From G963674955 sp963674955 (lineage in GTDB: Bacteria; Desulfobacterota; Desulfovibrionia; Desulfovibrionales; Desulfovibrionaceae), in contig CAXXKR010000004.1 of NCBI GenBank assembly GCA_963674955.2, positions 1,736,001 to 1,800,000 on the forward strand: DNA of 64,000 nt. Direction: 5' to 3'. The notes under the pieces were generated by a model that ran no database searches, was not told the DNA's origin, and saw only the letters and a program-made list of their open reading frames with translations. Positions 1-12,532 of the stretch are shown here, one piece after another. The translations under genes and the position numbers were made by a program. The number at the start of each line of letters is the position of its first letter. The first letter of the stretch is position 1.

Positions 1-353
1 GCGGCATGAAGCAACGCGTGGCCATTGCCCGTGTCCTGGCCAACAAGCCGGAAATCATGCTCATGGACGAGCCTTTCGGGGCGCTGGACGCCCAGACCCG
101 GCTGCTGCTCCAGGATTTGCTGCTGGAAGTCTGGCGGCAGGAAAAGGCCACGGTCATGTTCATCACCCACGACATTGACGAGGCCATCCTACTGGCCGAC
201 GACATCTTCATCATGTCCCGCAGGCCGGGGTGCATCGTGCACAGGATCGAGGTACCCATCGCCCGCCCCCGCGACCACAAGATCACTGTCTCGCCTGAAT
301 TTTCGGCGATCAAAAAGCAGATCATGGAACTGCTCTGGAAGGAGATCGGATAG
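1..353 (+). CDS. ABC transporter ATP-binding protein, 3' part (nitrate/sulfonate/taurine type)
   Basis: Only the C-terminal part of an ATPase is present; the gene runs off the left edge and the Walker A region is missing. Counting from the first Met at base 6, the fragment opens with the end of the signature motif (G-MKQRVAIAR), followed by Walker B with Asp21-Glu22, the D-loop GALDAQ and the switch His55 in FITHD. The tail (SRRPGCIVHRIEVPIARPRD) is typical of SsuB/TauB/NrtD ATPases that energise uptake of nitrate, sulfonates or related anions at the inner membrane. The substrate cannot be told from this part. The stop lies two bases before the next start, so the two genes are probably co-transcribed. 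Confidence 0.85.
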   Translation, partial: GMKQRVAIARVLANKPEIMLMDEPFGALDAQTRLLLQDLLLEVWRQEKATVMFITHDIDEAILLADDIFIMSRRPGCIVHRIEVPIARPRDHKITVSPEFSAIKKQIMELLWKEIG

Positions 354-355
354 TC

Positions 356-1363
356 ATGGCTTCGGAAAGCATTCTCTGCCTGGACATCGGCAGCGGCACC
401 CAGGACGTTTTTTTTCACCACACTGACCGGGAGATCGAGAACTGTCCCAAGTTCGTTCTGCCCTCGCCAGCGCGCATGGTGGCCCGGCGCATCTTCGAGC
501 TGGGCGGAAAGAGTATCTTTTTGCACGGCAGGAACATGGGCGGCGGCTTCTGGGGAGCGCTCAGAAAGCACATGGACATGGGCGGCAAGGTGGCGGCGCA
601 TACGGACGCGGCATACTCCCTTGGCGACGACCTGGAGCGCCTCCAGGCATCGGGCGTCGAACTTGTCGAAGAATGCCCGGACGGATATGCGCCCCTGTAT
701 CTGGCGGACTTTGACCCGGAATTCTGGAAACGGTTCCTGGCTGCGGCAGAGCTTGACTACCCGGACAAGATCATGGCCTGCGCTCAGGACCACGGTTTCC
801 ATCCCCATGAAAGCAACCGGCGGGGCCGGTTCAGGCTTTGGGAACGCTTTCTCCTTGAAGCTGGAGGCCGTCCCGAAGCCCTGATCTATCAGGACGTGCC
901 GAAAGAACTGACGCGGCTCAAGGACCTGCAGAAATCCATAGGCGGCGGCCTTGTATCCGACACCGGCTCGGCGGCGGTGCTGGGCGCGTTGTACGATGAC
1001 GAGATCATGGCCGAGAGCCACAAACGCGGCCTTTGCCTTGTAAACGTGGGCAACAGCCACACCATCGCCTTTCTCATCCATAAAGGCACTATTCACGGCG
1101 TTTACGAGCAGCATACCGGCATCGTGGACAGCGAAGGGCTGTGGAACGACCTGAAACTATTCAGACAGGGCGGCCTGACCTTTGACCAGGTTTTTGACAA
1201 TCGCGGCCACGGCTGCCTGACCCTGGAACTGCCCAAGGAGGCGGCGGGGTTCGAGAAGACCTACGTGCTGGGGCCGAGGCGCGGCATGCTCAGCGATTAC
1301 GACGTGACCTTCCCGGCTCCGGGCGGCGACATGATGCTTGGCCGGCTGCTTCGGATTGCTTAA
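356..1363 (+). CDS. DUF1786 family protein
   Basis: This 335-residue protein resembles the DUF1786 family, sometimes labelled 'pyruvate formate-lyase activating' without good support. Near the N-terminus, LDIGSGTQD (residues 9-17) resembles the phosphate-1 loop of actin/hexokinase-type ATPases. A second Gly-rich stretch, GGGLVSDTGSAA, and NVGNSHTIAF would fit the other nucleotide-binding loops of that fold. I see no radical-SAM Cys motif, so the activating-enzyme label is not supported. It follows the ABC ATPase after two bases and is followed by a strong hairpin terminator, so it ends that operon. The exact function is unknown. Confidence 0.75.
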   Translation: MASESILCLDIGSGTQDVFFHHTDREIENCPKFVLPSPARMVARRIFELGGKSIFLHGRNMGGGFWGALRKHMDMGGKVAAHTDAAYSLGDDLERLQASGVELVEECPDGYAPLYLADFDPEFWKRFLAAAELDYPDKIMACAQDHGFHPHESNRRGRFRLWERFLLEAGGRPEALIYQDVPKELTRLKDLQKSIGGGLVSDTGSAAVLGALYDDEIMAESHKRGLCLVNVGNSHTIAFLIHKGTIHGVYEQHTGIVDSEGLWNDLKLFRQGGLTFDQVFDNRGHGCLTLELPKEAAGFEKTYVLGPRRGMLSDYDVTFPAPGGDMMLGRLLRIA

Positions 1364-1415
1364 GGGCAAGGAGCTTGGGGGGTTGTAGGCCTCGATTTCA
1401 TATCAAAGCATGACG

Positions 1416-1440
1416 GCCCCGCTTTGGCGGGGCTTTTTTT
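1416..1440 (+). terminator. Rho-independent terminator of the DUF1786 operon
   Basis: A perfect 7-bp GC stem (1416-1422 with 1427-1433), a TTTG loop and seven T residues follow the DUF1786 stop by about 50 bases. Confidence 0.85.
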
Positions 1441-1462
1441 ATGTGTCTCTTCCCCCGAACGC

Positions 1463-1500
1463 AAAAAGGCGCTCTTGATTAACAAGAGCGCCTTTTTTTA
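1463..1500 (-). terminator. Terminator of the rRNA operon (bidirectional form)
   Basis: A 15-bp perfect inverted repeat (1463-1477 with 1483-1497) has an A-run on the left and a T-run on the right, so it can work in both directions. It lies just past the 3' end of 5S rRNA on the minus strand and is the expected end of the rRNA transcript. Confidence 0.85.
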
Positions 1501-1507
1501 AAAAAAG

Positions 1508-1622
1508 TCCTGGCAGTGACCTACTTTCCCACACCTTAGGATGCAGTATCATCGGCGATGGCGGGCTTAACTTCCGAGTTCGGAATGGGATCGGGTGTAC
1601 CCCCGCCTCCGTGACCACCAGG
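1508..1622 (-). rRNA. rrf: 5S ribosomal RNA
   Basis: About 115 bases directly after 23S rRNA on the minus strand. Characteristic 5S segments are visible on the plus strand: TTCCGAGTTCGGAATGGGA (complement of helix III/loop region) and the closing ends TCCTGGCAG and CACCAGGA, which pair as helix I. Ends are estimated to within a few bases. Confidence 0.93.
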
Positions 1623-1671
1623 ACAAATATATAAGTTAATAGGGAAGAGAGAGACTTTACTGAATCAAATA

Positions 1672-4601
<2,930 letters not shown>

Positions 4602-4672
4602 TGACTCAGTAAATTAATGTCTCTCTCTTACCCTATTCAACTGTCAATGATCAGGCTCACTCACCAAGTTAA

Positions 4673-4748
4673 TGGTGGAGGTGAACGGAATCGAACCGAT
4701 GACCTCCTGCGTGCAAAGCAGGCGCTCTCCCAACTGAGCTACACCCCC
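4673..4748 (-). tRNA. tRNA-Ala (anticodon TGC)
   Basis: A 76-base cloverleaf on the minus strand begins GGGGGTGTAGCTCAG and ends with an encoded CCA. The anticodon loop is CTTTGCACG-like, giving TGC. It sits between tRNA-Ile and 23S rRNA, the usual 16S-23S spacer arrangement, and is released from the rRNA precursor. Confidence 0.95.
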
Positions 4749-4761
4749 TTGGAGATAAGCA

Positions 4762-4840
<79 letters not shown>

Positions 4841-4913
4841 GTTAAAACGGTTCATCTCAAAGATCAGTAAAAACTGGTCCTTGCAATTAAATAGCGAGTC
4901 GGGTGTTTTCTCT

Positions 4914-6468
<1,555 letters not shown>

Positions 6469-6603
6469 AAAACTGTGAGATAGTTCGATCACTTAAAATC
6501 ACAAGTGTGATCGGTGTAATTTACACCCAACTCGCTATTTAATTGTCAAAGACCAACTTTCGTCCCTGCTTAAAAAAAGCTTTTAAACAAAGCCGGAAAG
6601 AAC

Positions 6604-6632
6604 ACTCTAGCTCTCTCAAACTTATCTGTCAA
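6604..6632 (-). promoter_or_regulatory. rRNA operon promoter P3 (nearest to 16S)
   Basis: On the minus strand a perfect -35 TTGACA (plus 6627-6632) is followed by a 17-base spacer and -10 TAGAGT (plus 6604-6609). It is the innermost of three sigma-70-type promoters ahead of the rRNA operon. Confidence 0.6.
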
Positions 6633-6718
6633 CCGCTTTTTATCATTAAACAAAGAACAATTTCGCTCACTTCCCGGCCAGAACCCCGTTTAGCCCTCCG
6701 CCGTGCAAGCGAGAGGTG

Positions 6719-6747
6719 GTTCTATGGGATTCAACTCCAACCGTCAA
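6719..6747 (-). promoter_or_regulatory. rRNA operon promoter P2
   Basis: Minus-strand -35 TTGACG (plus 6742-6747), 17-base spacer, -10 TAGAAC (plus 6719-6724). The spacer end and -10 (ATCCCATAGAACC) are almost identical to those of P1, so the two look like a duplication. Confidence 0.6.
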
Positions 6748-6824
6748 GTGCTTTTGCAAAGTTTTTTGAAAGATCAACGCTGCCCGGCGACCGGTCTTGC
6801 CCCGCCCCCGAGCAGCGAAGGAGG

Positions 6825-6853
6825 GTTCTATGGGAATCCAAACCACGCGTCAA
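6825..6853 (-). promoter_or_regulatory. rRNA operon promoter P1 (distal)
   Basis: Minus-strand -35 TTGACG (plus 6848-6853), 17-base spacer, -10 TAGAAC (plus 6825-6830). An A/T-rich stretch just upstream on the minus strand (plus 6855-6875) could act as an UP element. The divergent gene at 6928 starts about 75 bases away. Apart from the three promoters and the 16S leader, I see nothing else in 6469-6927. Confidence 0.6.
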
Positions 6854-6927
6854 GCAAAAATAGCAAAAAAAATCGAACCTCATGCAAATTTACTGGAATG
6901 CACTGCAAAATCATACTATTATAGGGC

Positions 6928-7638
6928 ATGAATTATGTCCTGAACAGAATCTTTCCGGCCCTTGTCCTGCTGGCCCTGGCCCTTCCGGGCAACGCGGCCC
7001 AGGCCGTCAGCGTTCACCCGGACAAGGAAGAGCGCATTCTCGACTACCATTCCAAAATCGAAATCCTGGCCTACCCGCTCATGCTGGTCACTGAAACCAT
7101 CGAGGTCCAGGCTTTGGGCAGGCAGTTCGGGTGGGGGTTGTACCGCAAGCCTCCCGTGACCCACAAAGACGAGGAGGGAAACGTGATCCGGCGCAGCTTC
7201 CGCGTCCTGGAAGCGCTCATGGACGGACAGCCCGCGCCGTTCACGATTGAAACCCATCACCAGAGCAGGCGAATCCGCGTGGGCGACCCCGCCAGGCCAA
7301 TAAGCCGGGGCAGGCACGTGTTCACCATCAGCTACGAGGTGGAGCGCTTCGTGCGCCGGCCAGGGGGCATGGACGAGCTATACTGGAACGTCAACGGCAC
7401 ATGGGACGTGCCCATTGAAAACATAGGAGTGACGGTTTCCATGCCCTCCGGAGCCAAAATAAAGGACAGTTCGGCCTATACCGGATACTGGGGCGGCGAT
7501 GAAAACGGACCAAGGGCCAGGGACTATGTCATGGAAATCGAATCCGACACCGTGAGTTGCCGCGCCAGCCGCGCACTATTGCCCGGCGAACGGCTCATAC
7601 TGACCATAACCTGGCCTGCTGCCGGGAGCAAAAAATGA
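6928..7638 (+). CDS. Secreted stand-alone DUF2207 protein (paralogue 1)
   Basis: This 236-residue protein starts with a signal peptide (cleavage likely after Ala26, AQA). The mature part matches the N-terminal extracytoplasmic domain of DUF2207 proteins: an ERILDYHSKIEI opening, then GWGLYRKPPV, HQSRRIRVGDPARPISRGRHVFTISYEVER and DELYWNVNGTWDVPI. Normal DUF2207 proteins are far longer and carry membrane segments and a Gly-rich C-terminus; here the protein stops after the N-terminal domain and has no membrane anchor. It overlaps paralogue 2 by ATGA, so the two are translationally coupled. There is no clear ribosome-binding site, and a -10-like TATTAT (6917-6922) lies so close that a leaderless message is possible. 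The function of the family is not established. Confidence 0.75.
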   Translation: MNYVLNRIFPALVLLALALPGNAAQAVSVHPDKEERILDYHSKIEILAYPLMLVTETIEVQALGRQFGWGLYRKPPVTHKDEEGNVIRRSFRVLEALMDGQPAPFTIETHHQSRRIRVGDPARPISRGRHVFTISYEVERFVRRPGGMDELYWNVNGTWDVPIENIGVTVSMPSGAKIKDSSAYTGYWGGDENGPRARDYVMEIESDTVSCRASRALLPGERLILTITWPAAGSKK

Positions 7639-8312
7639 AAGTAACCCGCCAAGCGATCCTGGTCATCCTGACCCTTGCGGTCTGGGCCTCGCCCTCCTTG
7701 GCCCAGGAAGAAAGGATTCTCGATTTCAAAAGCCATGTCACCGTCAGGGACGACGGCAGCCTTCTGGTGCGCGAAGTCATCACCATCAATACCGGCCCGT
7801 CAACCGAATACGGAATTTATCGCGGCCACACCATCCATGACGCGGACAGGCACGGATCGGACACGCTCATAGACTTCCGGCCCATAAGGATCATGAAGGA
7901 CGGACACCCCGAACCATTCGAGATGAAGGACGCCTTCGCCTGCAAACGTCTGTACATCGGCAATGCGGAAGAGCCTCAAGCACACGGTCCGCATACCTAC
8001 GACTTCACATACGAAACCGACCCGCAGGTCAGGCAGGACGACGGGCTGAACGAACTGTACTGGAACGCCAGCGGCGCATGGGTCTTTCCCATCGATTCCG
8101 TGTCGGCCGAAGTCGCACTGCCGGACGGGGCGGAAGTGGTGGAGACATACGCCTGGCTCGGGGACTACGGACCAAAGGGCGAAAACGACATGGGCAAAGG
8201 CGTTTCCTCAGGGGTTCGCGACGGCCTCTTGCTCTTCAAGACCGACAGGCCCCTGGGCGTGAGGGAAGGATTGTCCCTGGCCGTTGTCTGGCGACAGACG
8301 GAAGACAAATGA
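7635..8312 (+). CDS. Secreted stand-alone DUF2207 protein (paralogue 2)
   Basis: A 225-residue paralogue of the preceding protein. It has a signal peptide (cleavage near SLA23) and the same landmarks: EERILDFKSHVTVRDDGSLL, EYGIYRGHTI, CKRLYIGNAEE, HTYDFTYETD and NELYWNASGAWVFPID. Like its partner it lacks the membrane and C-terminal regions of full DUF2207 proteins. The start is set by the ATGA overlap with the stop of paralogue 1; an in-frame extension further upstream lies inside that gene and has no signal peptide. Its own stop overlaps the start of the TPR gene, again as ATGA. All three are probably made together and act in the periplasm or outside the cell. Confidence 0.75.
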   Translation: MKVTRQAILVILTLAVWASPSLAQEERILDFKSHVTVRDDGSLLVREVITINTGPSTEYGIYRGHTIHDADRHGSDTLIDFRPIRIMKDGHPEPFEMKDAFACKRLYIGNAEEPQAHGPHTYDFTYETDPQVRQDDGLNELYWNASGAWVFPIDSVSAEVALPDGAEVVETYAWLGDYGPKGENDMGKGVSSGVRDGLLLFKTDRPLGVREGLSLAVVWRQTEDK

Positions 8313-9187
8313 AACCGATCCCGTCCATACTATATATAATAGCCCTCTCTGTTTTTGCCTCCGCCGCAACCGCAGGCATGGGACCGCCGGAGCAGGTGCT
8401 TTCAGCCCTGGAAAAATACAGGCAGGGCGAAGACTTCAAATGTTTCGCCCTGTATACGCCGCAAAACGGCGAATCCTGGATCAGCGGCTACGCCCAGGGC
8501 TACGACACCCCGCAGAACGCGGCGCGGGCCGCACTCCTCTATTGCCGGGAGGCCCTTGCCGAATCAGGAATAAGCGGCAGGGACTGCGAACTGTCCAGGG
8601 CCGGAAGACATGAAATCGGGACAGGGACGGACAGCCGGGATATTCTGGAGAAATACGGGGAGGAGGTCCTGGCCGCCCTGAAAAGTCGACTGGAAAAAGG
8701 TCATGACCCCCGGGCCTGGACCAAACTGGAGACCGTGTACCAAAAAATGGGGCTGTACGCCGAATCCGAGGCCATGCTCCTCGGCCCGGCCGAAGAGGGG
8801 AACCCTGAGGCCCAGAACGCCCTGGCCTACCACTGGGCGGAACGCAACGTCCGGCTGGACGAGGCCCTGGAAATGGCCCGCAAGGCCACCGAGCAGCAAC
8901 CCGGCAACCCTTCATACCTGGACACCATGGCCATGTGCCTCCTGCGCCTGGGCGACCTGGAACAGGCCGAAGACGTGGAACGCAAGGCCCTGTCGCTGAA
9001 CCCCGGAGGACGATTTCTGCCCGTGATTATGGAACACCTTGGGGACATCCTCTGGCTGAGGGGAAAAAAGGGAAAGGCGCGCGAGGCTTGGAGCAGGGGC
9101 CGCGAGGCCAGCGGGAACATCCTCATCAGCCGGCGGTTGGAACGCAAGCTGGCCCACGGGCTTGAGAACGGACCTGTCTTTGAATGA
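8309..9187 (+). CDS. Exported TPR-repeat protein
   Basis: A 292-residue protein with an N-terminal signal peptide (cleavage near ATA, residues 20-24). Two or more tetratricopeptide-like helical pairs occupy roughly residues 140-290, for example AQNALAYHWAERNVRLDEAL and SYLDTMAMCLLRLGDLEQAE. The region after the signal (KCFALYTPQNGESWISGYAQ) is not recognised. The start at 8309 is chosen because ATGA overlaps the stop of the second DUF2207 gene and because a longer in-frame reading lies within that gene. It is likely a periplasmic protein-interaction scaffold working with the two DUF2207 proteins; that role is inference from gene order. Confidence 0.75.
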   Translation: MKPIPSILYIIALSVFASAATAGMGPPEQVLSALEKYRQGEDFKCFALYTPQNGESWISGYAQGYDTPQNAARAALLYCREALAESGISGRDCELSRAGRHEIGTGTDSRDILEKYGEEVLAALKSRLEKGHDPRAWTKLETVYQKMGLYAESEAMLLGPAEEGNPEAQNALAYHWAERNVRLDEALEMARKATEQQPGNPSYLDTMAMCLLRLGDLEQAEDVERKALSLNPGGRFLPVIMEHLGDILWLRGKKGKAREAWSRGREASGNILISRRLERKLAHGLENGPVFE

Positions 9188-9218
9188 AAAAACGGGCGAA
9201 GGCCAATGCCTACGCCCG
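9187..9218 (-). terminator. Terminator between convergent genes
   Basis: Inverted repeat CGGGCG...CGCCCG (9193-9218), extended by a nearly complementary AGGC/GCCT. On the minus strand it is followed by six T (plus 9187-9192), so it fits as terminator of the 9242-10270 gene and overlaps the end of the TPR gene. Confidence 0.65.
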
Positions 9219-9241
9219 CATTTGACTGCAACTCGTCGATT

Positions 9242-10270
9242 CTACTTCAGCTTGATTCCGGCCACATATTCATCGTCCAGAAACACGTTGGCGTAAACCT
9301 TCTTGCCCAGCTTGCCGCTGATCTTGACCTTTTCCATGAGCACGGGCCTTTGCCCGGCCAAGGCGTAACGCTCGTCCGTCATGCTCCGCCGTTCCTTTTT
9401 CTTTTCCCTGGACGAAAAGCCGATGCGCAAATCCTTGGTCGGATCGACGTAGTCATGGAAAAAGGCGAACATGTAGAATTCGCTGCCCCTATTGGCCTGG
9501 GCCTGGAAGGTGCCGGGCGACAAGGCGTTCGTGCGCACAGCATCAAGGCTGGCGAATCCGTTGTTGTACATGGCCGGGTTGGCCTCGACCATTGCCGCCG
9601 GAAGAACCAGTATCTCGACCCTGGGATTGTCCGTATAGCTTGCCGGAGCTGCGGAAGCCGCCCCGCCGCCGGTGTTGGCGGGCGAAGACCTCATCTCGTG
9701 GATGTCAATGATGTCTATCTGCTGGGCCAGTTCCCTGGCGGTGCCGGGCCCGAACATTCCGTCGGCAGGCAGGCCGTTTATCTTCTGGAACTTGGAAACC
9801 ATTGAACGCGTATCGTTTGCCAATCCCTTGTCCAGCTTTTCCACATCCTGCATCGCGGCCAGAAGACTGCCCTTGGTGGCTTCGACCTCTCCCGCCTTGG
9901 GCCTGAGCACCGTGAACATGATGCTGCTGAAGGTGGCCATGGAATTGCCCTGGCTGTCCTCATACTTGTCCACCTGCTCCAGGGTTCTGACGCCCATCTG
10001 GGTCTGGTCGAACTTGTATACGGCCCGATCCACCCGCGAATATCCCGGAGGAATCTTGGCCATGAAGGACATGCGAGTGCTGGGGGTGACCCTGAAATAG
10101 GGTATGCCGGACAAATCAGCGCCTCCCTTGGCCAGATCAAGAGCCATGAGCGCGTTCTGGGAGGCCCGGTCCAACTCTCCGGGATTTATTCTTGTCAGTC
10201 CCTGGGACCAGGCCGTGCCGGAAACGGACAGGACCATGACGACAATCAAAAAAACAATAATTCGTTTCAT
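9242..10270 (-). CDS. Secreted protein with peptidoglycan-binding-like domain
   Basis: A 342-residue protein with a clear signal peptide (cleavage after AWS22). Around residues 155-190, VSKFQKINGLPADGMFGPGT matches the PG_binding_1 consensus (FQ...GL.ADGIFGPGT..AL), which suggests contact with the cell wall. The rest, including a segment with YDNP/RVEILVLPAAMVEANPAMYN and a basic stretch SSREKKKERRS, is not recognised. The start ATG follows the stop of the Gly-rich gene by 22 bases, so both are one operon on the minus strand. It converges on the DUF2207/TPR operon. Likely periplasmic; no catalytic motif seen. Confidence 0.7.
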   Translation of the reverse strand: MKRIIVFLIVVMVLSVSGTAWSQGLTRINPGELDRASQNALMALDLAKGGADLSGIPYFRVTPSTRMSFMAKIPPGYSRVDRAVYKFDQTQMGVRTLEQVDKYEDSQGNSMATFSSIMFTVLRPKAGEVEATKGSLLAAMQDVEKLDKGLANDTRSMVSKFQKINGLPADGMFGPGTARELAQQIDIIDIHEMRSSPANTGGGAASAAPASYTDNPRVEILVLPAAMVEANPAMYNNGFASLDAVRTNALSPGTFQAQANRGSEFYMFAFFHDYVDPTKDLRIGFSSREKKKERRSMTDERYALAGQRPVLMEKVKISGKLGKKVYANVFLDDEYVAGIKLK

Positions 10271-10292
10271 GCTATCTCTCCCTCCCTTCCGG

Positions 10293-10859
10293 CTATTTCT
10301 TCAGTTGATTTCGAAGCATTTGCAGCCGCCTCGTTCTCTCCGGGTTGCGATCGGCTTCCGCCTCTTTTCTGGCCTTGTCGGTCAAATACAAGAGACCTAT
10401 GAGCGACGCCGCCCTTGGCGGAAATCCGCCCTCCTGGGCCATGTCCGTCAGCATGTCCAGTACCGCCTGATCGTGCTCGGTGAGCCAGGAGTTCGGCTTG
10501 GGTCCCGCAGGCGGCGGCTTCACGGTTATGGTCGGAGGCTTCTTGGTGCCGGAGGCGGGTCCGCTGCCGAAACCGAGCAGACCGAGAGCTTCCTGATTCA
10601 AATCCTCGAAACTCTCCCCCTGGGAGGTGATCTCGCCGGGGTCGTCGGAAACGCTGTTGCTCTTCACTCCGTCGGACCCGGAGGCCTTGATGCCGGTGCT
10701 GGAGCCGGCGCCATGTATGCCGCCACCTCCGCCATCGCTGCCGCTGCCGCCACCCCCGCCTCCACCGCCGCCTCCGCCGCCTCCGCCGTTGCAGGCCAGG
10801 GCGGTGGAAGATAAAAGGACCATGCAAACCAGGGAAAAAAAGAATACTCTTTGTTTCAT
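10293..10859 (-). CDS. Exported Gly-rich protein with poly-Gly tract
   Basis: This 188-residue protein starts at ATG 10859, preceded by GAGGG at a suitable distance; an in-frame extension to 11018 lacks both an RBS and sense. The signal peptide ends STALA-C, which fits signal peptidase I (ALA) better than a lipobox although the next residue is Cys. It is followed at once by a run of 14 Gly encoded by GC-rich triplets (about 10750-10795) and a Ser/Gly linker. The C-terminal half has a helical region (DQAVLDMLTDMAQEGGFPPRAASLIGLLYL) and a basic end. No family recognised. It is co-transcribed with the peptidoglycan-binding-like gene downstream. Confidence 0.65.
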   Translation of the reverse strand: MKQRVFFFSLVCMVLLSSTALACNGGGGGGGGGGGGGGSGSDGGGGGIHGAGSSTGIKASGSDGVKSNSVSDDPGEITSQGESFEDLNQEALGLLGFGSGPASGTKKPPTITVKPPPAGPKPNSWLTEHDQAVLDMLTDMAQEGGFPPRAASLIGLLYLTDKARKEAEADRNPERTRRLQMLRNQLKK

Positions 10860-11024
10860 GGCGTTACCCTCATTATTGTTAAGCTGTTTCTCGATTTGTC
10901 CATGAACAACAGCTCCCCTTGGCCTTCTTTTGGTGCCGGCAACCATGTCGTCAGCCCTGAAAGCCAAGGAGAAAACCCGACAGACGGCAGCCTGATTCAG
11001 CTGTCCGGCAAAAATCATACTGAT

Positions 11025-11054
11025 TTTATAGGGTTTTAAAAACTTATATCACAA
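11025..11054 (-). promoter_or_regulatory. Possible promoter of the Gly-rich/PG-binding operon
   Basis: On the minus strand TTGTGA (plus 11049-11054), an 18-base spacer and TATAAA (plus 11025-11030) lie in an AT-rich stretch about 165 bases upstream of the Gly-rich gene. The rest of 10860-11107 shows no gene. Confidence 0.35.
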
Positions 11055-11107
11055 TTACGAGAAAATTGAAACTTGCGGCAGCTATTTCCGCATAGAATGT
11101 GGGGTAT

Positions 11108-12379
11108 TTACCAGGAATAAACCAAGGGAATGATCCAGGAAAGCCAGAAGGTGATCAGCACTGCCCCGGCCATGTTCAACATCGCCCCCAGGACAAGCAT
11201 GGCCCTGAAGGAGGCGCCGCGCATCTCACCGAAGGTCAGGGCGTTGCAGGGCGTGGCCACAGGGGTCATGAAGGCGCAGCAGGGGCCGATGACCATGGCC
11301 ATCATCAGGGGCAGGAGGTCCAGGCCGTGGCTCGGCGCAAGGGCAGCGGCCACCGGCAAAAAGGCCACCGTAACCAGGGTGTTGCTCAAAAGCTCGGTGA
11401 GAAAGATGACGGTCAGGGTCAATCCAAGAAAGAGGACCAGACCGTGTCCGCCGGAATCGCCCACCGTGCGCACCCAGCCTGCGGCGTAGGAATCCAGGCC
11501 CAGCATCCTGACCAGGGCGATCACCGCGCCGAGGAGCAGCAAAAAGACGATGCCCCTTTTGGGCACTCCGCTGAACACGTCCCCAAACCTCAAAAGGGGT
11601 ATGCTCGCGGGACAGCAAAGGGGTCCGCTACGATGAAAGGCGTTGAACACGAAGAACAGGAAAAAGGCTATAGCCGAAACCTGTTCGTAGGCCGCGAATC
11701 CCGGCCAGGCCTCCTTGGCCACGGCCTCGAATATCCAGAAAATCAGAAAGAGAGCGAAAAGTTTGGCCCCGGAGCTCTGCCAGGGCGTCAGCCTGCGCAC
11801 GGGAGACGATTCCACCGGTTGCAGGCCGTTTTTGCGCACCTCGGCGGGCAGGGCCAGGCTTGCAACACCCCAGGCGGCCAGCACCAAGGCCGCCACCAGC
11901 GGCAGGGACCAGACGAACCAGTTGAAAAAATTTATCTGCTCCCGACCCGGAACCTTGAACAGGTCCAAAGCGCCTAGCATGAGCAGGTTGGCCGGGGTGC
12001 CGATGAGGGAACCCATACCCCCGATATTGGCCCCGTAAATCACGGAAAGGGTCAGGGCCGTGGTCAGGCGCACCGGGCGGTCCCGCGTGCTGAAATCCTT
12101 GTCCATGGCCTTGATGATGGGCAAAAGCGTCAGGGCGGCCACCGCGTTGGGAATGAAAAAGGAAAGCAGGGCCGTGGCCGAGATGAGATAGAGCAGAAAA
12201 GGGGAATGCCTGCCGCTGCTCAGGCGCAGGATGCGCTGGACAAAGGCGTCGGTGAGTTTGGTCACGGCCAGAAGGCGATAGACCAGATAGCCGTTGGCGA
12301 ACAGCAGGGCCAAGGGCAGTCTGGCCCAGATGTAATTCAGGACTTCATGATTCATGGGTCGCCCGATAAACTCCCTCAA
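11108..12379 (-). CDS. DASS/SLC13-type anion transporter
   Basis: A 423-residue, highly hydrophobic protein with about 11-12 membrane segments. Two repeat signatures of the divalent anion:Na+ symporter family are visible: GANIGGMGSLIGTPANLLMLG in the first half and the related LLSNTLVTVAFLP...GPCCAFMTPVATPCNALTFG in the second. These hairpins bind Na+ and substrate in VcINDY-like carriers. Likely substrates are dicarboxylates, sulfate or similar anions; the sequence does not decide. The chosen start is TTG 12379, which has AAGGGA seven bases upstream; ATG 12355 is the alternative but has a poorly spaced RBS. It is transcribed away from dnaE. Confidence 0.8.
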   Translation of the reverse strand: MREFIGRPMNHEVLNYIWARLPLALLFANGYLVYRLLAVTKLTDAFVQRILRLSSGRHSPFLLYLISATALLSFFIPNAVAALTLLPIIKAMDKDFSTRDRPVRLTTALTLSVIYGANIGGMGSLIGTPANLLMLGALDLFKVPGREQINFFNWFVWSLPLVAALVLAAWGVASLALPAEVRKNGLQPVESSPVRRLTPWQSSGAKLFALFLIFWIFEAVAKEAWPGFAAYEQVSAIAFFLFFVFNAFHRSGPLCCPASIPLLRFGDVFSGVPKRGIVFLLLLGAVIALVRMLGLDSYAAGWVRTVGDSGGHGLVLFLGLTLTVIFLTELLSNTLVTVAFLPVAAALAPSHGLDLLPLMMAMVIGPCCAFMTPVATPCNALTFGEMRGASFRAMLVLGAMLNMAGAVLITFWLSWIIPLVYSW

Positions 12380-12532
12380 AAAAAATTCCCTTGCCTGTCA
12401 AGCGCATCCTCTTGTAAATCCGGGCTATTGCCGGGGTCAACCATTATGGTCCGACATTTGACCGTTTTCATAACGATGGTTTTGGGCTACTTAAAGTCCA
12501 GTTTTCATAAAAAAACAACCCAACGCAAATCA

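Noticed and set aside
6541..6550. TTGACA on the minus strand just before 16S as a fourth promoter
   Set aside because: It is part of the 16S processing stem that pairs with 4876-4906, and no good -10 follows.
7557..7634. Longer N-terminus for the second DUF2207 protein
   Set aside because: The extension lies in the first DUF2207 gene and would bury the signal peptide; ATG 7635 with ATGA overlap explains the data.
12206..12532. Upstream extension of the dnaE frame
   Set aside because: It runs antisense through the transporter gene, and DnaE homology starts exactly at MAEFVHLHVH (12533).
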